Assembly (NCBI GenBank): GCA_018057705.1
Contig: JAGPDF010000005.1
Coordinates: forward strand, 99,683-135,619
Reading direction: 5' to 3'
DNA length: 35,937 nt
Origin: Thermoanaerobaculia bacterium
GTDB lineage: Bacteria > Acidobacteriota > Thermoanaerobaculia > Multivoradales > JAGPDF01
The position numbers and the translations under genes were made by a program. The first letter of the stretch is position 1; each line of letters opens with the position of its first letter. A model generated the notes under the pieces. That model searched no databases. It saw only the letters and a program-made list of their open reading frames with translations, and was not told where the DNA came from. This document shows, piece by piece, positions 7,361 to 14,993 of this stretch.

Positions 7361-8088
7361 GGGCTGCGCTCGCCCGGGCCGGAGGCGCCATGGCTGTCGG
7401 TGTTGCGGGCGCGGCGCCCGCTCGCACGCAGGACGTAGCCCATCCCCGGAACGGAGTGGAGGAGTCGGGGGGCCCCGTCCGCTTCGAGCTTGCGTCGCAG
7501 GCGCGCCACCATGACGTCGATGACGTTGCTGCGCGCTTCGTAGCGCTCGTCCCAGACGTGCTCGGCGATCTCGGAGCGGGTGAGCGTGGCGCCGGGATGG
7601 AGGAGGAAGTGCTCGAGCAGGGCGAACTCCTTCGGCGTGAGCTCGATCTCCCGGCCGCCGCGATGGACCCGCCGCGCGGTCCTGTCGAGGGCGAGGTCGG
7701 CGATCGCCAGGAGGCTCACCGGCTCCGCCGGACGGCGGCGAAGGAGGGCACGAATCCGCGCCAGCAGCTCCTCGAAGGCGAACGGCTTGGTCAGGTAGTC
7801 GTCCGCGCCGGCATCGAGGCCGGCGATCTTGTCGGCCAGCAGGTCGCGGGCGGTCAACGCCAGGACCGGGGTCGAGCGCCCCTCCCGCCGCCACTCGCGC
7901 AACAGAGCGAGGCCGTCGCCGTCCGGCAGCATCAGGTCGAGCAGCACCAGGTCGTACGGGTTCTCGATCACCAGATCGCGGGCGCGTCCGCAGGTCGAAG
8001 CGAGGTCGGCTGCGAAGCCCTCCTCGCGCAACCCTTTGGCGACGTGGTCGCCGAGCCGGTACTCGTCCTCCACGATCAGGATGCGCAC
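7357..8088 (-). CDS. OmpR-family response regulator
   Basis: A 243-residue regulator. The N-terminal receiver domain has the acidic pocket E7-D8, phospho-acceptor D51 in LVLLDLMLPDGDG, the conserved T of LALTARD and K of YLTKPF. The C-terminal winged-helix DNA-binding domain runs from about residue 127 to 225 (LTPKEFALLEHFLLHPG, then VIDVMVARLRRKLEADG and GMGYVLRA). It precedes and overlaps its cognate kinase gene. The GTG start at 8088 has no Shine-Dalgarno; a TATAGT box ends 6 nt upstream, so the mRNA may be leaderless. The last 20 residues are a disordered Arg/Ser/Gly tail. Confidence 0.94.
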   Translation of the reverse strand: MRILIVEDEYRLGDHVAKGLREEGFAADLASTCGRARDLVIENPYDLVLLDLMLPDGDGLALLREWRREGRSTPVLALTARDLLADKIAGLDAGADDYLTKPFAFEELLARIRALLRRRPAEPVSLLAIADLALDRTARRVHRGGREIELTPKEFALLEHFLLHPGATLTRSEIAEHVWDERYEARSNVIDVMVARLRRKLEADGAPRLLHSVPGMGYVLRASGRRARNTDSHGASGPGERSP

Positions 8089-8094
8089 GCACCC

Positions 8095-8100
8095 ACTATA
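8095..8100 (-). promoter_or_regulatory. -10 box (TATAGT) for response-regulator operon, probably leaderless
   Basis: On the minus strand TATAGT is followed by 6 nt and then the GTG start of the response regulator, so transcription would begin at or next to the start codon. No clear -35 hexamer is seen 16-18 nt upstream, and there is no Shine-Dalgarno in the 6-nt gap. Confidence 0.45.
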
Positions 8101-8224
8101 GCCAAAGCCGCCCGCTCCACCCCTACCACCCTTTCAGGGAACGACCTGGCTCGGTCGCGGCCGGCGCCACAGCTTCGAGGACGGCTGCTTCGAGGGCTGG
8201 TACTCTCTCCGGAGCTCTCGAGCC

Positions 8225-9142
8225 ATGCCATTCAACTCTCCACGTTCCTCTCGCCGGCGATGGCGGTGGTTCCTCGGCGCCGGGGTGCTGGTGCTTCTCC
8301 TGCTGCCTTTCGGGTGTTCCATGCTCGGCCCGGCGTTCGAGCCCGCGATCGACACACCGGAGATGAGGGCGCGCGAGCTCAGCAGCCGATTCGTCGAGTC
8401 CGGTTCCGGCCGGGTGCACTTCGTGGTCGCCGGGCGCCGCGAACCCAACGCCCCGCGGGTGCTCTTCGTGCACGGATCTCCGGGCACCTGGGATGCGTGG
8501 CAGCGGTTTCTGGAGGATCCGGAGCTCGGCGCCGCGGCGCGCCTGATCGCCCTCGACCGGCCGGGATTCGGAGGATCAGAGCGCGGCGCAGCGGAGCCAT
8601 CCCTTGTCCGCCAGGCGGCGGCGCTCGCCGCGGTGCTCGAGCGCGACGCCCTCCCAGGGGAACTGCCGGCCCGGCGGGCGATCATCGTCGGTCACAGTCT
8701 GGGCGGTCCGATTGCCGTCCGGCTGGCGATCGACCGCCCCGATCTGGTCGCCGCACTCGTGCTGGTCGCGCCGTCGATCGATCCGGCGCTGGAACGCCGA
8801 CGCTGGTACAACATCGCCGGTGCGACCCGCGTGGTGCAGTGGTTCCTGCCCATCGACTGGACGATTTCGAACCGTGAGCTCTGGCCGCTCGAGAGCGAGC
8901 TCAGGGCGATGCTGCCGCGCTGGCCGGAGATCCGTTGTCCGGCAATCGTTGTGCAGGGTCTCGATGACGATCTGGTGCCGGCGGCGAACGCCCTCTTCGC
9001 GGAGCGCCAGCTTTCCAGAGGCGGCGTTCGGGTCGATCGCTACTCGGACGCGGGGCATTTCCTGCTCTGGCAGAGGCCAGAGACGGTGCGCCAACCGGTG
9101 CTCGAGCTGCTGGCGCGCCCCGGCATCGCCGACGCCGACTGA
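8225..9142 (+). CDS. Membrane-anchored alpha/beta hydrolase
   Basis: A 305-residue alpha/beta-hydrolase with an N-terminal membrane anchor or signal (about residues 16-32, WFLGAGVLVLLLLPFGC). The fold signatures are all present: the oxyanion-hole HGSPG at 83-87, DRPGFGGS at 111-118, nucleophile elbow GHSLGG with S158, an acid in GLDDDLVP (247-249) and H278 in AGHFLLW. The catalytic triad is therefore complete. Substrate cannot be deduced. The cysteine at 31 sits where a lipobox would be, but the preceding residues PFG do not fit well. A TGGTACTCT extended -10-like box is at 8198-8206 and GGAG is 11 nt before the ATG. Confidence 0.82.
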   Translation: MPFNSPRSSRRRWRWFLGAGVLVLLLLPFGCSMLGPAFEPAIDTPEMRARELSSRFVESGSGRVHFVVAGRREPNAPRVLFVHGSPGTWDAWQRFLEDPELGAAARLIALDRPGFGGSERGAAEPSLVRQAAALAAVLERDALPGELPARRAIIVGHSLGGPIAVRLAIDRPDLVAALVLVAPSIDPALERRRWYNIAGATRVVQWFLPIDWTISNRELWPLESELRAMLPRWPEIRCPAIVVQGLDDDLVPAANALFAERQLSRGGVRVDRYSDAGHFLLWQRPETVRQPVLELLARPGIADAD

Positions 9143-9184
9143 ACTAGACTGCGCCCGGCGGTTCCGGGTGTGGAGGGGCGGGGC

Positions 9185-9598
9185 ATGATGCGCAGCACGA
9201 TCACGGTCATTGTCGGGATTCTCCTGGGCAGGCTCACCACCGGACTGCTGGGGATGGTCGGGCACGCCCTCTACCCGCCGCCCGCGGACCTCGCCCTCGA
9301 AGGCATGGACGAAGCCTGGCGGCAGTTCATGGCGGGGGCACCCACGGGGATGTTCCTCGCCCTGCTCCTGGCGGGCGCCGGCGGGGCCTTCGTCGGCGGC
9401 CTGGTGGCGGCCCTGCTGTCGGAGCGCCGGCGTATCCTGCACGCCCTCGCCGTCGGGGCGATCCAGACCGGCTTCGCCGCCGTCCAGTTCCAGATGGTCC
9501 CGCATCCGCTCTGGTTCACGGTTCTGGGCGTGACGGTGCTGCTGCCGGCTGCGGGCCTGGCGGGGCTTCTGGTCGGCCGCGAACCCGAACCGGCGTGA
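9185..9598 (+). CDS. Small multi-pass membrane protein, function unknown
   Basis: A protein of about 137 residues with an N-terminal hydrophobic helix (TITVIVGILLGRLTTGLLGMVG), a short polar loop (LALEGMDEAWRQFMAGA), then three more hydrophobic stretches, ending in a polar REPEPA tail. ATG 9185 (or 9188) is chosen over the GTG at 9170 because GGAGGGG at 9172-9178 is a good ribosome binding site for it. It resembles small uncharacterised membrane proteins that I cannot assign to a named family. It follows the hydrolase gene by 42 bp; a TAGACT box at 9145-9150 could give it its own promoter. Confidence 0.6.
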   Translation: MMRSTITVIVGILLGRLTTGLLGMVGHALYPPPADLALEGMDEAWRQFMAGAPTGMFLALLLAGAGGAFVGGLVAALLSERRRILHALAVGAIQTGFAAVQFQMVPHPLWFTVLGVTVLLPAAGLAGLLVGREPEPA

Positions 9599-9620
9599 GC
9601 CTCGCAGGCTTCGAAGCGGG

Positions 9621-9629
9621 TGCTAGAAT
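9621..9629 (+). promoter_or_regulatory. Extended -10 box (TGCTAGAAT) for korA, probably leaderless
   Basis: TGC followed by TAGAAT is a good extended -10 element. Only 9 nt separate it from the korA ATG, and that gap (TCCCGCCCC) holds no Shine-Dalgarno. The predicted 5' UTR is 3 nt or less. Confidence 0.5.
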
Positions 9630-9638
9630 TCCCGCCCC

Positions 9639-11534
9639 ATGACGCTCCCCATTCTCGATTCCAGGGCCGGATCCGGACCGAATTCGCAAGCGGCCTCCGG
9701 CCGCGCCGTAGCGCATGAGAAGCTCGACGACGTCGTCATCCGGTTCGCCGGCGACTCCGGCGACGGCATGCAGCTCACCGGCTCCCAGTTCACCAACACC
9801 TCGGCGCTCCTCGGCAACGACCTCGCGACCTTTCCCGATTTTCCGGCCGAGATCCGCGCCCCGCAGGGGACGCTCGCCGGGGTCTCCGCCTTCCAGGTGC
9901 GCATCGCGGACTACGACATCCACACCCCCGGTGACGCGCCCGACGTTTTGGTCGCGATGAATCCGGCGGCGCTCAAGGTCAACCTCAAGGACCTGAAGCC
10001 CAACGGCGCGTTGATCGTCAACCTCGACGAGTTCGACGAGCGCAACCTGAAGAAGGCCGGTTTCGATTCCAATCCCCTGGAAGACGACAGTCTCGCGAAG
10101 TACCGGCTGTTCAAGGTCGAGCTCACGACGCTGACGCGGCGGGCGCTCGAGGACAGCGGGCTCGACGCCAAGTCGCAGGAGCGCTGCAAGAACTTCTTCG
10201 CGCTCGGCATGGCCTACTGGATGTTCAGCCGGCCGATCGAGGGCACGATCCAGTGGCTGGAGAAGAAGTTCGCCGCCAAGCCCCAGCTCGCCGCCGCCAA
10301 CATCCAGGTGATGAAGGCGGGCTACAACTATTGCGACATCACCGAGGTCTTCCACACCCGCTACGAGATCGAGCCGGCGAAGCTCCCGGCCGGCGTCTAT
10401 CGCAACATCACCGGCGGTACGGCGATGGCGCTCGGCTTCATCGCGGCTTCGAGAAAGAGCGGGCTGCCGCTCTTCCAGGGCGCCTATCCGATCACGCCAG
10501 CCTCGGACCTCCTGCACGAGCTCGCGATGTTCAAGAACTTCGGCGTCACCACCTTCCAGGCCGAAGACGAGATCGCAGCGGTCTGCGCGGCGATCGGGGC
10601 GGCCTTCGGTGGCGCGCTGGCGATCACCTCGACCTCGGGACCCGGGCTGGCGTTGAAGAGCGAGGCGATGAACCTGGCGGTGATGGTCGAGCTGCCCCTG
10701 GTGGTGATCGACGTCCAGCGCGGGGGCCCCTCGACAGGATTGCCGACCAAGACCGAGCAGGCCGACCTCCTGCAGGCGATGTTCGGGCGCAACAACGAGT
10801 CGCCGCTGCCCGTGATCGCCGCCTCTTCTCCCGCCGACTGCTTCGCGCGCGCCATCGAGGCCTGCCGGATCGCGATCCGGCATATGACGCCGGTGGTTCT
10901 GCTCTCCGACGGCTACATCGCCAACGGCTCCGAGCCCTGGCGGCTGCCCGAGACCGCCGATCTGCCCGACTTCGGCGTCGAGTTCCACACCCGTGCCGAG
11001 GGCTTCCTGCCCTACCTGCGCGACCCGGCGTCGCTCGCCCGACCGTGGGCGATTCCCGGCACGCCGGGGCTCGAGCACCGCGTCGGCGGTATCGAGAAGC
11101 AGGACGGCACCGGCAACATCTCCTACGACCCGCAGAACCACGAGCACATGGTGCGCATCCGTGCCGAAAAGGTGGCTCGGGTCGCCGACATGATTCCTGA
11201 TCTCGAGGTGCATGGCGAGCAGGAGGGCAAGCTCCTCGTGCTCGGCTGGGGCTCGACCGCCGGCGCGATCCATGGCGCGGTGAACCTCGCCCGCCGGCAG
11301 GGCGCGAAAGTCAGCCGCGCCCACCTCCATCACCTGAATCCGTTCCCGAAGAACCTCGGCGACGTCCTGTCGCGGTTCGAGACGGTCCTGGTGCCCGAGA
11401 TGAACCTCGGCCAGCTGGCGCTGCTGCTGCGTGCGAAGTACCTGAAGGACATCGTGAGCTACAACAAGGTCGAAGGCAAACCCTTCTACCGCTTCGAAGT
11501 CCTGGCGAAGATCCAGGAGGTCTTGTCCGCATGA
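9639..11534 (+). CDS. korA: 2-oxoacid (2-oxoglutarate):ferredoxin oxidoreductase, fused gamma-alpha subunit
   Basis: A 631-residue KorA. Residues about 30-220 form the gamma domain (VIRFAGDSGDGMQLTG, then MNPAALKVNL). From about 250 the alpha subunit begins (GGTAMALGFIAAS, QGAYPITPASDLLHEL, FQAEDEIAAVCAAIGAAFGGA, STSGPGLALKSEAMNLAV, DVQRGGPSTGLPTKTEQADL). The C-terminal part holds GWGSTAGAI and HLHHLNPFPKNL. With KorB it would convert 2-oxoglutarate, CoA and oxidised ferredoxin to succinyl-CoA, CO2 and reduced ferredoxin, or run in reverse in the reductive TCA cycle. The family also contains enzymes for other 2-oxoacids, so substrate is inferred. The stop is overlapped by an ATGA start of a small open frame. 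Confidence 0.93.
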   Translation: MTLPILDSRAGSGPNSQAASGRAVAHEKLDDVVIRFAGDSGDGMQLTGSQFTNTSALLGNDLATFPDFPAEIRAPQGTLAGVSAFQVRIADYDIHTPGDAPDVLVAMNPAALKVNLKDLKPNGALIVNLDEFDERNLKKAGFDSNPLEDDSLAKYRLFKVELTTLTRRALEDSGLDAKSQERCKNFFALGMAYWMFSRPIEGTIQWLEKKFAAKPQLAAANIQVMKAGYNYCDITEVFHTRYEIEPAKLPAGVYRNITGGTAMALGFIAASRKSGLPLFQGAYPITPASDLLHELAMFKNFGVTTFQAEDEIAAVCAAIGAAFGGALAITSTSGPGLALKSEAMNLAVMVELPLVVIDVQRGGPSTGLPTKTEQADLLQAMFGRNNESPLPVIAASSPADCFARAIEACRIAIRHMTPVVLLSDGYIANGSEPWRLPETADLPDFGVEFHTRAEGFLPYLRDPASLARPWAIPGTPGLEHRVGGIEKQDGTGNISYDPQNHEHMVRIRAEKVARVADMIPDLEVHGEQEGKLLVLGWGSTAGAIHGAVNLARRQGAKVSRAHLHHLNPFPKNLGDVLSRFETVLVPEMNLGQLALLLRAKYLKDIVSYNKVEGKPFYRFEVLAKIQEVLSA

Positions 11535-11662
11535 GTTTCGAGAGGCGTGGCGTCGACGCCGGCCGCGGCGCGAAAGGCTCGAACGAGGTGTTTGCCGACG
11601 AAGCGCTGTCGCCTTCGTCGCAGCGACGGTGCGGTCCTGGCTCAGGGCCGCTGGGAAAGTGA
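11531..11662 (+). CDS. Possible small ORF between korA and korB
   Basis: An ATG overlaps the korA stop codon (ATGA at 11531-11534) and opens a 43-codon frame ending 4 bp before the korB ATG. The predicted peptide is rich in Gly, Arg and Ser, resembles no family I know, and has no hydrophobic segment. Its exact fit between two coupled genes is suggestive, and translation through it would deliver ribosomes to korB, which has only a modest ribosome binding site (GGGAAAG at about 11653-11659). It may equally be spacer sequence. Confidence 0.2.
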   Translation: MSFERRGVDAGRGAKGSNEVFADEALSPSSQRRCGPGSGPLGK

Positions 11663-11666
11663 TCTC

Positions 11667-12701
11667 ATGACGATTGCAGCTGCGCCGCTCTCGAAGAAGG
11701 ATTTTCAGACCGACCAGGAGGTGCGCTGGTGCCCGGGGTGTGGGGACTACGCGATTCTCTCCGCGGTGCAGGCGGTCTTTCCGGAGTTGGGGATTCCGAA
11801 GGAGCGCTTCGTCGTGGTGTCGGGCATCGGCTGCTCGTCGCGCTTCCCTTACTACATGAACACCTACGGCTTTCACACGATCCACGGCCGCGCCCCCGCG
11901 GTCGCGACCGGTCTCAAGATCTCGCGGCCCGATCTCGAGGTCTGGATCGCGACCGGCGACGGCGACGCGCTGTCGATCGGCGGCAACCACCTGATCCATA
12001 CGCTGCGCCGCAACGTCGGCGTCAAGATCCTGATGTTCAACAACCGGATCTACGGCCTCACCAAGGGACAGTACTCGCCGACCTCCGAGGTGGGGAAGCG
12101 CACCAAGTCGACGCCCTACGGTTCGATCGACTATCCGTTCAACGCCCTGTCGGTCGCGATCGGCTCCGGCGCCACCTTCGTGGCGCGCTCGGTCGACATC
12201 TTCCAGGCGCATCTCAAGGAGACGCTCAAGGCCGCCGCCGCGCACAAGGGCACGGCGTTCGTCGAGATCTACCAGAACTGCAACATCTTCAACGACAAGG
12301 CGTTCGCCCCGATCACCGACAAGGAGTCGCGCGACGACGCGGCGGTCTACCTCGAGCAGGGCAAGCCCCTGGTCTTTGGCAAGGGAAAGAGCAAAGGAAT
12401 CCGGCTCAACGGGACCGAGCTCGAGGTGCTCGACTTCGCCGCCGGCTTCGGCCCGGACGACTGTCTGGTCTGGGACGAGACGCGGATGAATCCGGCGATC
12501 GCCTTCATGATCGCCCAGATGGGACCCCCCAACTTCCCGACGCCGCTCGGCGTCCTGCGGCGCGTCGACGTGCCGTCGTTCGAATCGGGCGTCGTCGGCC
12601 AGATCGAGCGCGAGACCGAGCGCAAAGGTCCCGGGTCGCTCGACCAGCTCCTCCGGAGCGGCGACATCTGGACCGTCCACGAGGACGGCACGGTCTCCTG
12701 A
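11667..12701 (+). CDS. korB: 2-oxoacid (2-oxoglutarate):ferredoxin oxidoreductase, beta subunit
   Basis: A 344-residue KorB. It binds thiamine diphosphate (GDGDALSIGGNHLIHTLRRN with downstream FNNRIYGLTKGQYSPTS) and one [4Fe-4S] cluster, whose ligands are visible as C22 and C25 in WCPGCGDY, C56 in GIGCSSR and the Cys in YQNCNIFND. ATG 11667 begins at the usual distance from WCPGCGD. It pairs with korA 132 bp upstream. The stop TGA overlaps a CTG that opens the following debranching-enzyme frame. The enzyme is oxygen-sensitive in most lineages, though Kor enzymes also occur in aerobes such as mycobacteria. Confidence 0.94.
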   Translation: MTIAAAPLSKKDFQTDQEVRWCPGCGDYAILSAVQAVFPELGIPKERFVVVSGIGCSSRFPYYMNTYGFHTIHGRAPAVATGLKISRPDLEVWIATGDGDALSIGGNHLIHTLRRNVGVKILMFNNRIYGLTKGQYSPTSEVGKRTKSTPYGSIDYPFNALSVAIGSGATFVARSVDIFQAHLKETLKAAAAHKGTAFVEIYQNCNIFNDKAFAPITDKESRDDAAVYLEQGKPLVFGKGKSKGIRLNGTELEVLDFAAGFGPDDCLVWDETRMNPAIAFMIAQMGPPNFPTPLGVLRRVDVPSFESGVVGQIERETERKGPGSLDQLLRSGDIWTVHEDGTVS

Positions 12702-14764
12702 CCAGACCGCGTTCGAGCGCCGCCAGAGAAGTACCGGCCGCCGCTCTCGCGGCGGCGGGGGACCGCGACTGCAGCGTTTTCGACCAGCTCGGCGTCCAGA
12801 AGACGGCGACAGGTCATCGCTTCACCCTCTTCGCGCCGAAGGCGCAACGAGTCGAGCTCGCCCTCAACGCGGCGCCAGCGCACACTCCCTTTACCGAGCT
12901 TTTCGCGCTCCAGTCTTGCGGGGCTGCCAACGAAGCGAAAGGCTGCTGGCAAGGGGAGGTCGCGGGTCTGCCGAACGCCTTCGAGTATGCCTACCGGTTG
13001 GATGGCGGTCCGGAGCTGCTCGACCCCTACGCCCGCAGCCTGACCGGCGGGGAGGTCTGGGGGGACCGGTCCTCGGAGGCTGCCGGCTGGAAGTTCCGCC
13101 GGTATCGCAGCCTCTTTCAACCGGTCGCGGCCTTGGCGCCGGGCGTCGGGCGACCGCCCCGGCCGCAGATCGCCGATTCCGAGCGCGTGATCTACGAGCT
13201 GCATCTGCGCGGATTCACGCGCCACCCTTCCTCGGGCGTGGCCCACCCTGGAACCTACCTCGGCCTGATCGAGAAGATCCCCTATCTGCAGTCGTTGGGT
13301 ATCACCACAGTCGAGCTTCTGCCGCTCCTCGAGTTTGACGAGACGGAGAACTTCCGGCGCAATCCGGTGACCGGCGAGCGGCTGCTCAACTACTGGGGCT
13401 ACTCGCCGGTCTCGTTCTTCGCCCCCAAGGCTTCCTACGCCTCGGATGCGACCCCGGGCGCGGCACAGGCGGAGCTCATGACGATGATCGACGCGCTCCA
13501 TGCCGCGGGGCTCGAGGTCGTCGTCGATGTGGTCTACAACCACACGGCGGAGGGCGGCGGGGGAGCGTCCGATCCGCTGCACTCGTTCCGTGGCCTCGCG
13601 GAAGAGACCTACTACCTGCGTGATCCGGCGACCCGCCGGCCGCTCGACGTCACCGGCTGCGGCAACACGGTCAACACGAACCATCCGGTGGTCCGCCGTC
13701 TGATCCTCGACTCGCTGCGCTTCTGGTCGGAGGAGATCGGCGTGGACGGTTTCCGCTTCGACCTCGCCTCGGCCTTCTATCGCGGTCTCTCGGGAGAGAA
13801 GCTCACGGCCTCGCCGCTCGCCGCCGAGATCGCCGCTGATCCTGTGCTCGCCGGTCGCCTGCTGATCGCCGAGCCGTGGGACGTGACCGGCTTCACTCCG
13901 CCGGCGGGATTTCCGCCGCCGTGGCGAGAATGGAACGGCGCCTTTCGCGATGATGTGCGGCGATGGGTGCGTGGAGACGAGGTCGCGCCGCGCACGCTCG
14001 AGCTCCGCCTCGCGGGCAGCCCCGATCTCTTTCCGCCCCCGCAGTCGCGCGCGGCGGCGATCGACTTCGTCACCTGCCACGACGGTTTTCCGCTCGCCGA
14101 CCTGGTCAGCTACTCGACCAAGGCGAACCGTGAGAACGGCGAAGAGGACCGCGACGGCTCGTCGTTCAACCTGTCGTCGAATCACGGCGTCGAGGGGGAG
14201 ACGAGCGCGCCGGAGATCCTGGCGACGCGCCACCGCCAGGTCGCGAACTTCCTCGCCCTGCTCCTGCTCTCCCGCGGCACGCCGATGCTCCTTGCAGGGG
14301 ACGAACGCGGCCGCAGCCAGCGCGGCAACAACAACGCCTGGTGCCAGGACAACGAGATCTCGTGGCTCGACTGGAATCTCGCGGCCGGTAGGCGGGAGGC
14401 GCTCGTCCGCGGCCTGCTCGCGCTGCGCCGCGAGCTCGCCGACCTCGCCTTCGGCGAATGGTCGGAGTGCGCGGCATTTCATCCGCCTGCCGGTCCCGAC
14501 GCCGGCCGCTCCGAAAGGGCGGTCCTGCTGGTGACACGCGACGAGACCGGAGGCCGCTCCGTCCTGTTGGCGCTCAATCCGGGCGCGGCGCCCGTCCGGT
14601 TCCCGCTGCCGCGCGCTGCCGCCGGCAAGCCCTGGCGCCTCGCCTTCGACAGTTTCGTCGAGGCCGCCGAGACGCACGCGCCGCCCGCGGAGCGGCCCCA
14701 GTTCGCTCCCGGGACCTCCGAGCTCGGGGTGCAGCCGCACTCGATCCGGATCCTCCTCGCCTGA
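12698..14764 (+). CDS. glgX: Glycogen debranching enzyme (GlgX/TreX-type, GH13)
   Basis: About 688 residues. An N-terminal CBM48/E-set domain (HRFTLFAPKAQRVELAL) is followed by a GH13 barrel with GlgX hallmarks: IYELHLRGFTRHPSSGV, NYWGYSPVSFFAPKASY, VVDVVYNHTAEGG, nucleophile D355 in VDGFRFDLAS, acid/base E392 in LIAEPWD and D462 in TCHDGF, then LLAGDERGRSQRGNNNAWCQDNEISWLDW. It would cleave alpha-1,6 branches in glycogen or limit dextrin. The start is odd: no ATG, GTG or TTG exists in frame between the korB region and TTG 12998, which lies after the CBM48 strands. A CTG at 12698 overlapping the korB stop (CTGA) is the best candidate. It is shorter in the N-terminal region than the usual 700-residue GlgX. 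Possible alternatives are a sequencing error or non-AUG reinitiation. Confidence 0.85.
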   Translation: MTRPRSSAAREVPAAALAAAGDRDCSVFDQLGVQKTATGHRFTLFAPKAQRVELALNAAPAHTPFTELFALQSCGAANEAKGCWQGEVAGLPNAFEYAYRLDGGPELLDPYARSLTGGEVWGDRSSEAAGWKFRRYRSLFQPVAALAPGVGRPPRPQIADSERVIYELHLRGFTRHPSSGVAHPGTYLGLIEKIPYLQSLGITTVELLPLLEFDETENFRRNPVTGERLLNYWGYSPVSFFAPKASYASDATPGAAQAELMTMIDALHAAGLEVVVDVVYNHTAEGGGGASDPLHSFRGLAEETYYLRDPATRRPLDVTGCGNTVNTNHPVVRRLILDSLRFWSEEIGVDGFRFDLASAFYRGLSGEKLTASPLAAEIAADPVLAGRLLIAEPWDVTGFTPPAGFPPPWREWNGAFRDDVRRWVRGDEVAPRTLELRLAGSPDLFPPPQSRAAAIDFVTCHDGFPLADLVSYSTKANRENGEEDRDGSSFNLSSNHGVEGETSAPEILATRHRQVANFLALLLLSRGTPMLLAGDERGRSQRGNNNAWCQDNEISWLDWNLAAGRREALVRGLLALRRELADLAFGEWSECAAFHPPAGPDAGRSERAVLLVTRDETGGRSVLLALNPGAAPVRFPLPRAAAGKPWRLAFDSFVEAAETHAPPAERPQFAPGTSELGVQPHSIRILLA

Positions 14765-14906
14765 TCCTGCGCTCCGCGCCTCGAGCCAACGCTGGCGCTC
14801 TGGAAACGTCTGCCTCTTTGCACGGCCGGGCGGCCCGGGTGACCGGCAGCGGCGACGTCACCCTGCGCTCCGCCCAGTAGTCGTCTACCTCGCCGACCTC
14901 GTCCCC

Positions 14907-14926
14907 GGGCGACGCATGCGTCGCCC
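14907..14926. repeat. 20-bp perfect palindrome, copy 2
   Basis: GGGCGACGCATGCGTCGCCC is perfectly self-complementary and extends to 22 bp with flanking C/G. It differs by one base from the element at 5952-5971. It lies in the 229-bp space between glgX and the first glycosyltransferase; the rest of that space holds nothing I recognise apart from the promoter box at 14980. Confidence 0.7.
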
Positions 14927-14979
14927 GCCAAGGAATCGGTGGTCGGTTGATCGGGCGCCGCGGGGCAGAAGCCATGGGC

Positions 14980-14985
14980 TAAGCT
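14980..14985 (+). promoter_or_regulatory. -10-like box (TAAGCT) close to glycosyltransferase start
   Basis: TAAGCT is followed by 8 nt (GCGCGCGG) and the ATG at 14994. The gap lacks a Shine-Dalgarno, so a leaderless transcript is likely if the box is real. No matching -35 hexamer is evident. Confidence 0.35.
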
Positions 14986-14993
14986 GCGCGCGG

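Noticed and set aside
8315..8320. Lipoprotein signal at Cys31 of the alpha/beta hydrolase
   Set aside because: The preceding residues L-P-F-G do not fit the lipobox well; a membrane anchor explains the segment equally well.
9516..12680. A 1054-codon open frame on the minus strand across korA and korB
   Set aside because: It is the antisense shadow of two clearly identified genes; its translation is Arg/Asp/Gly-rich with no family features. The same applies to the long antisense frames over the phosphatase (430-2367), nuoCD (3387-5087), the secreted propeller protein (18461-20086) and M13 peptidase (24381-26498).
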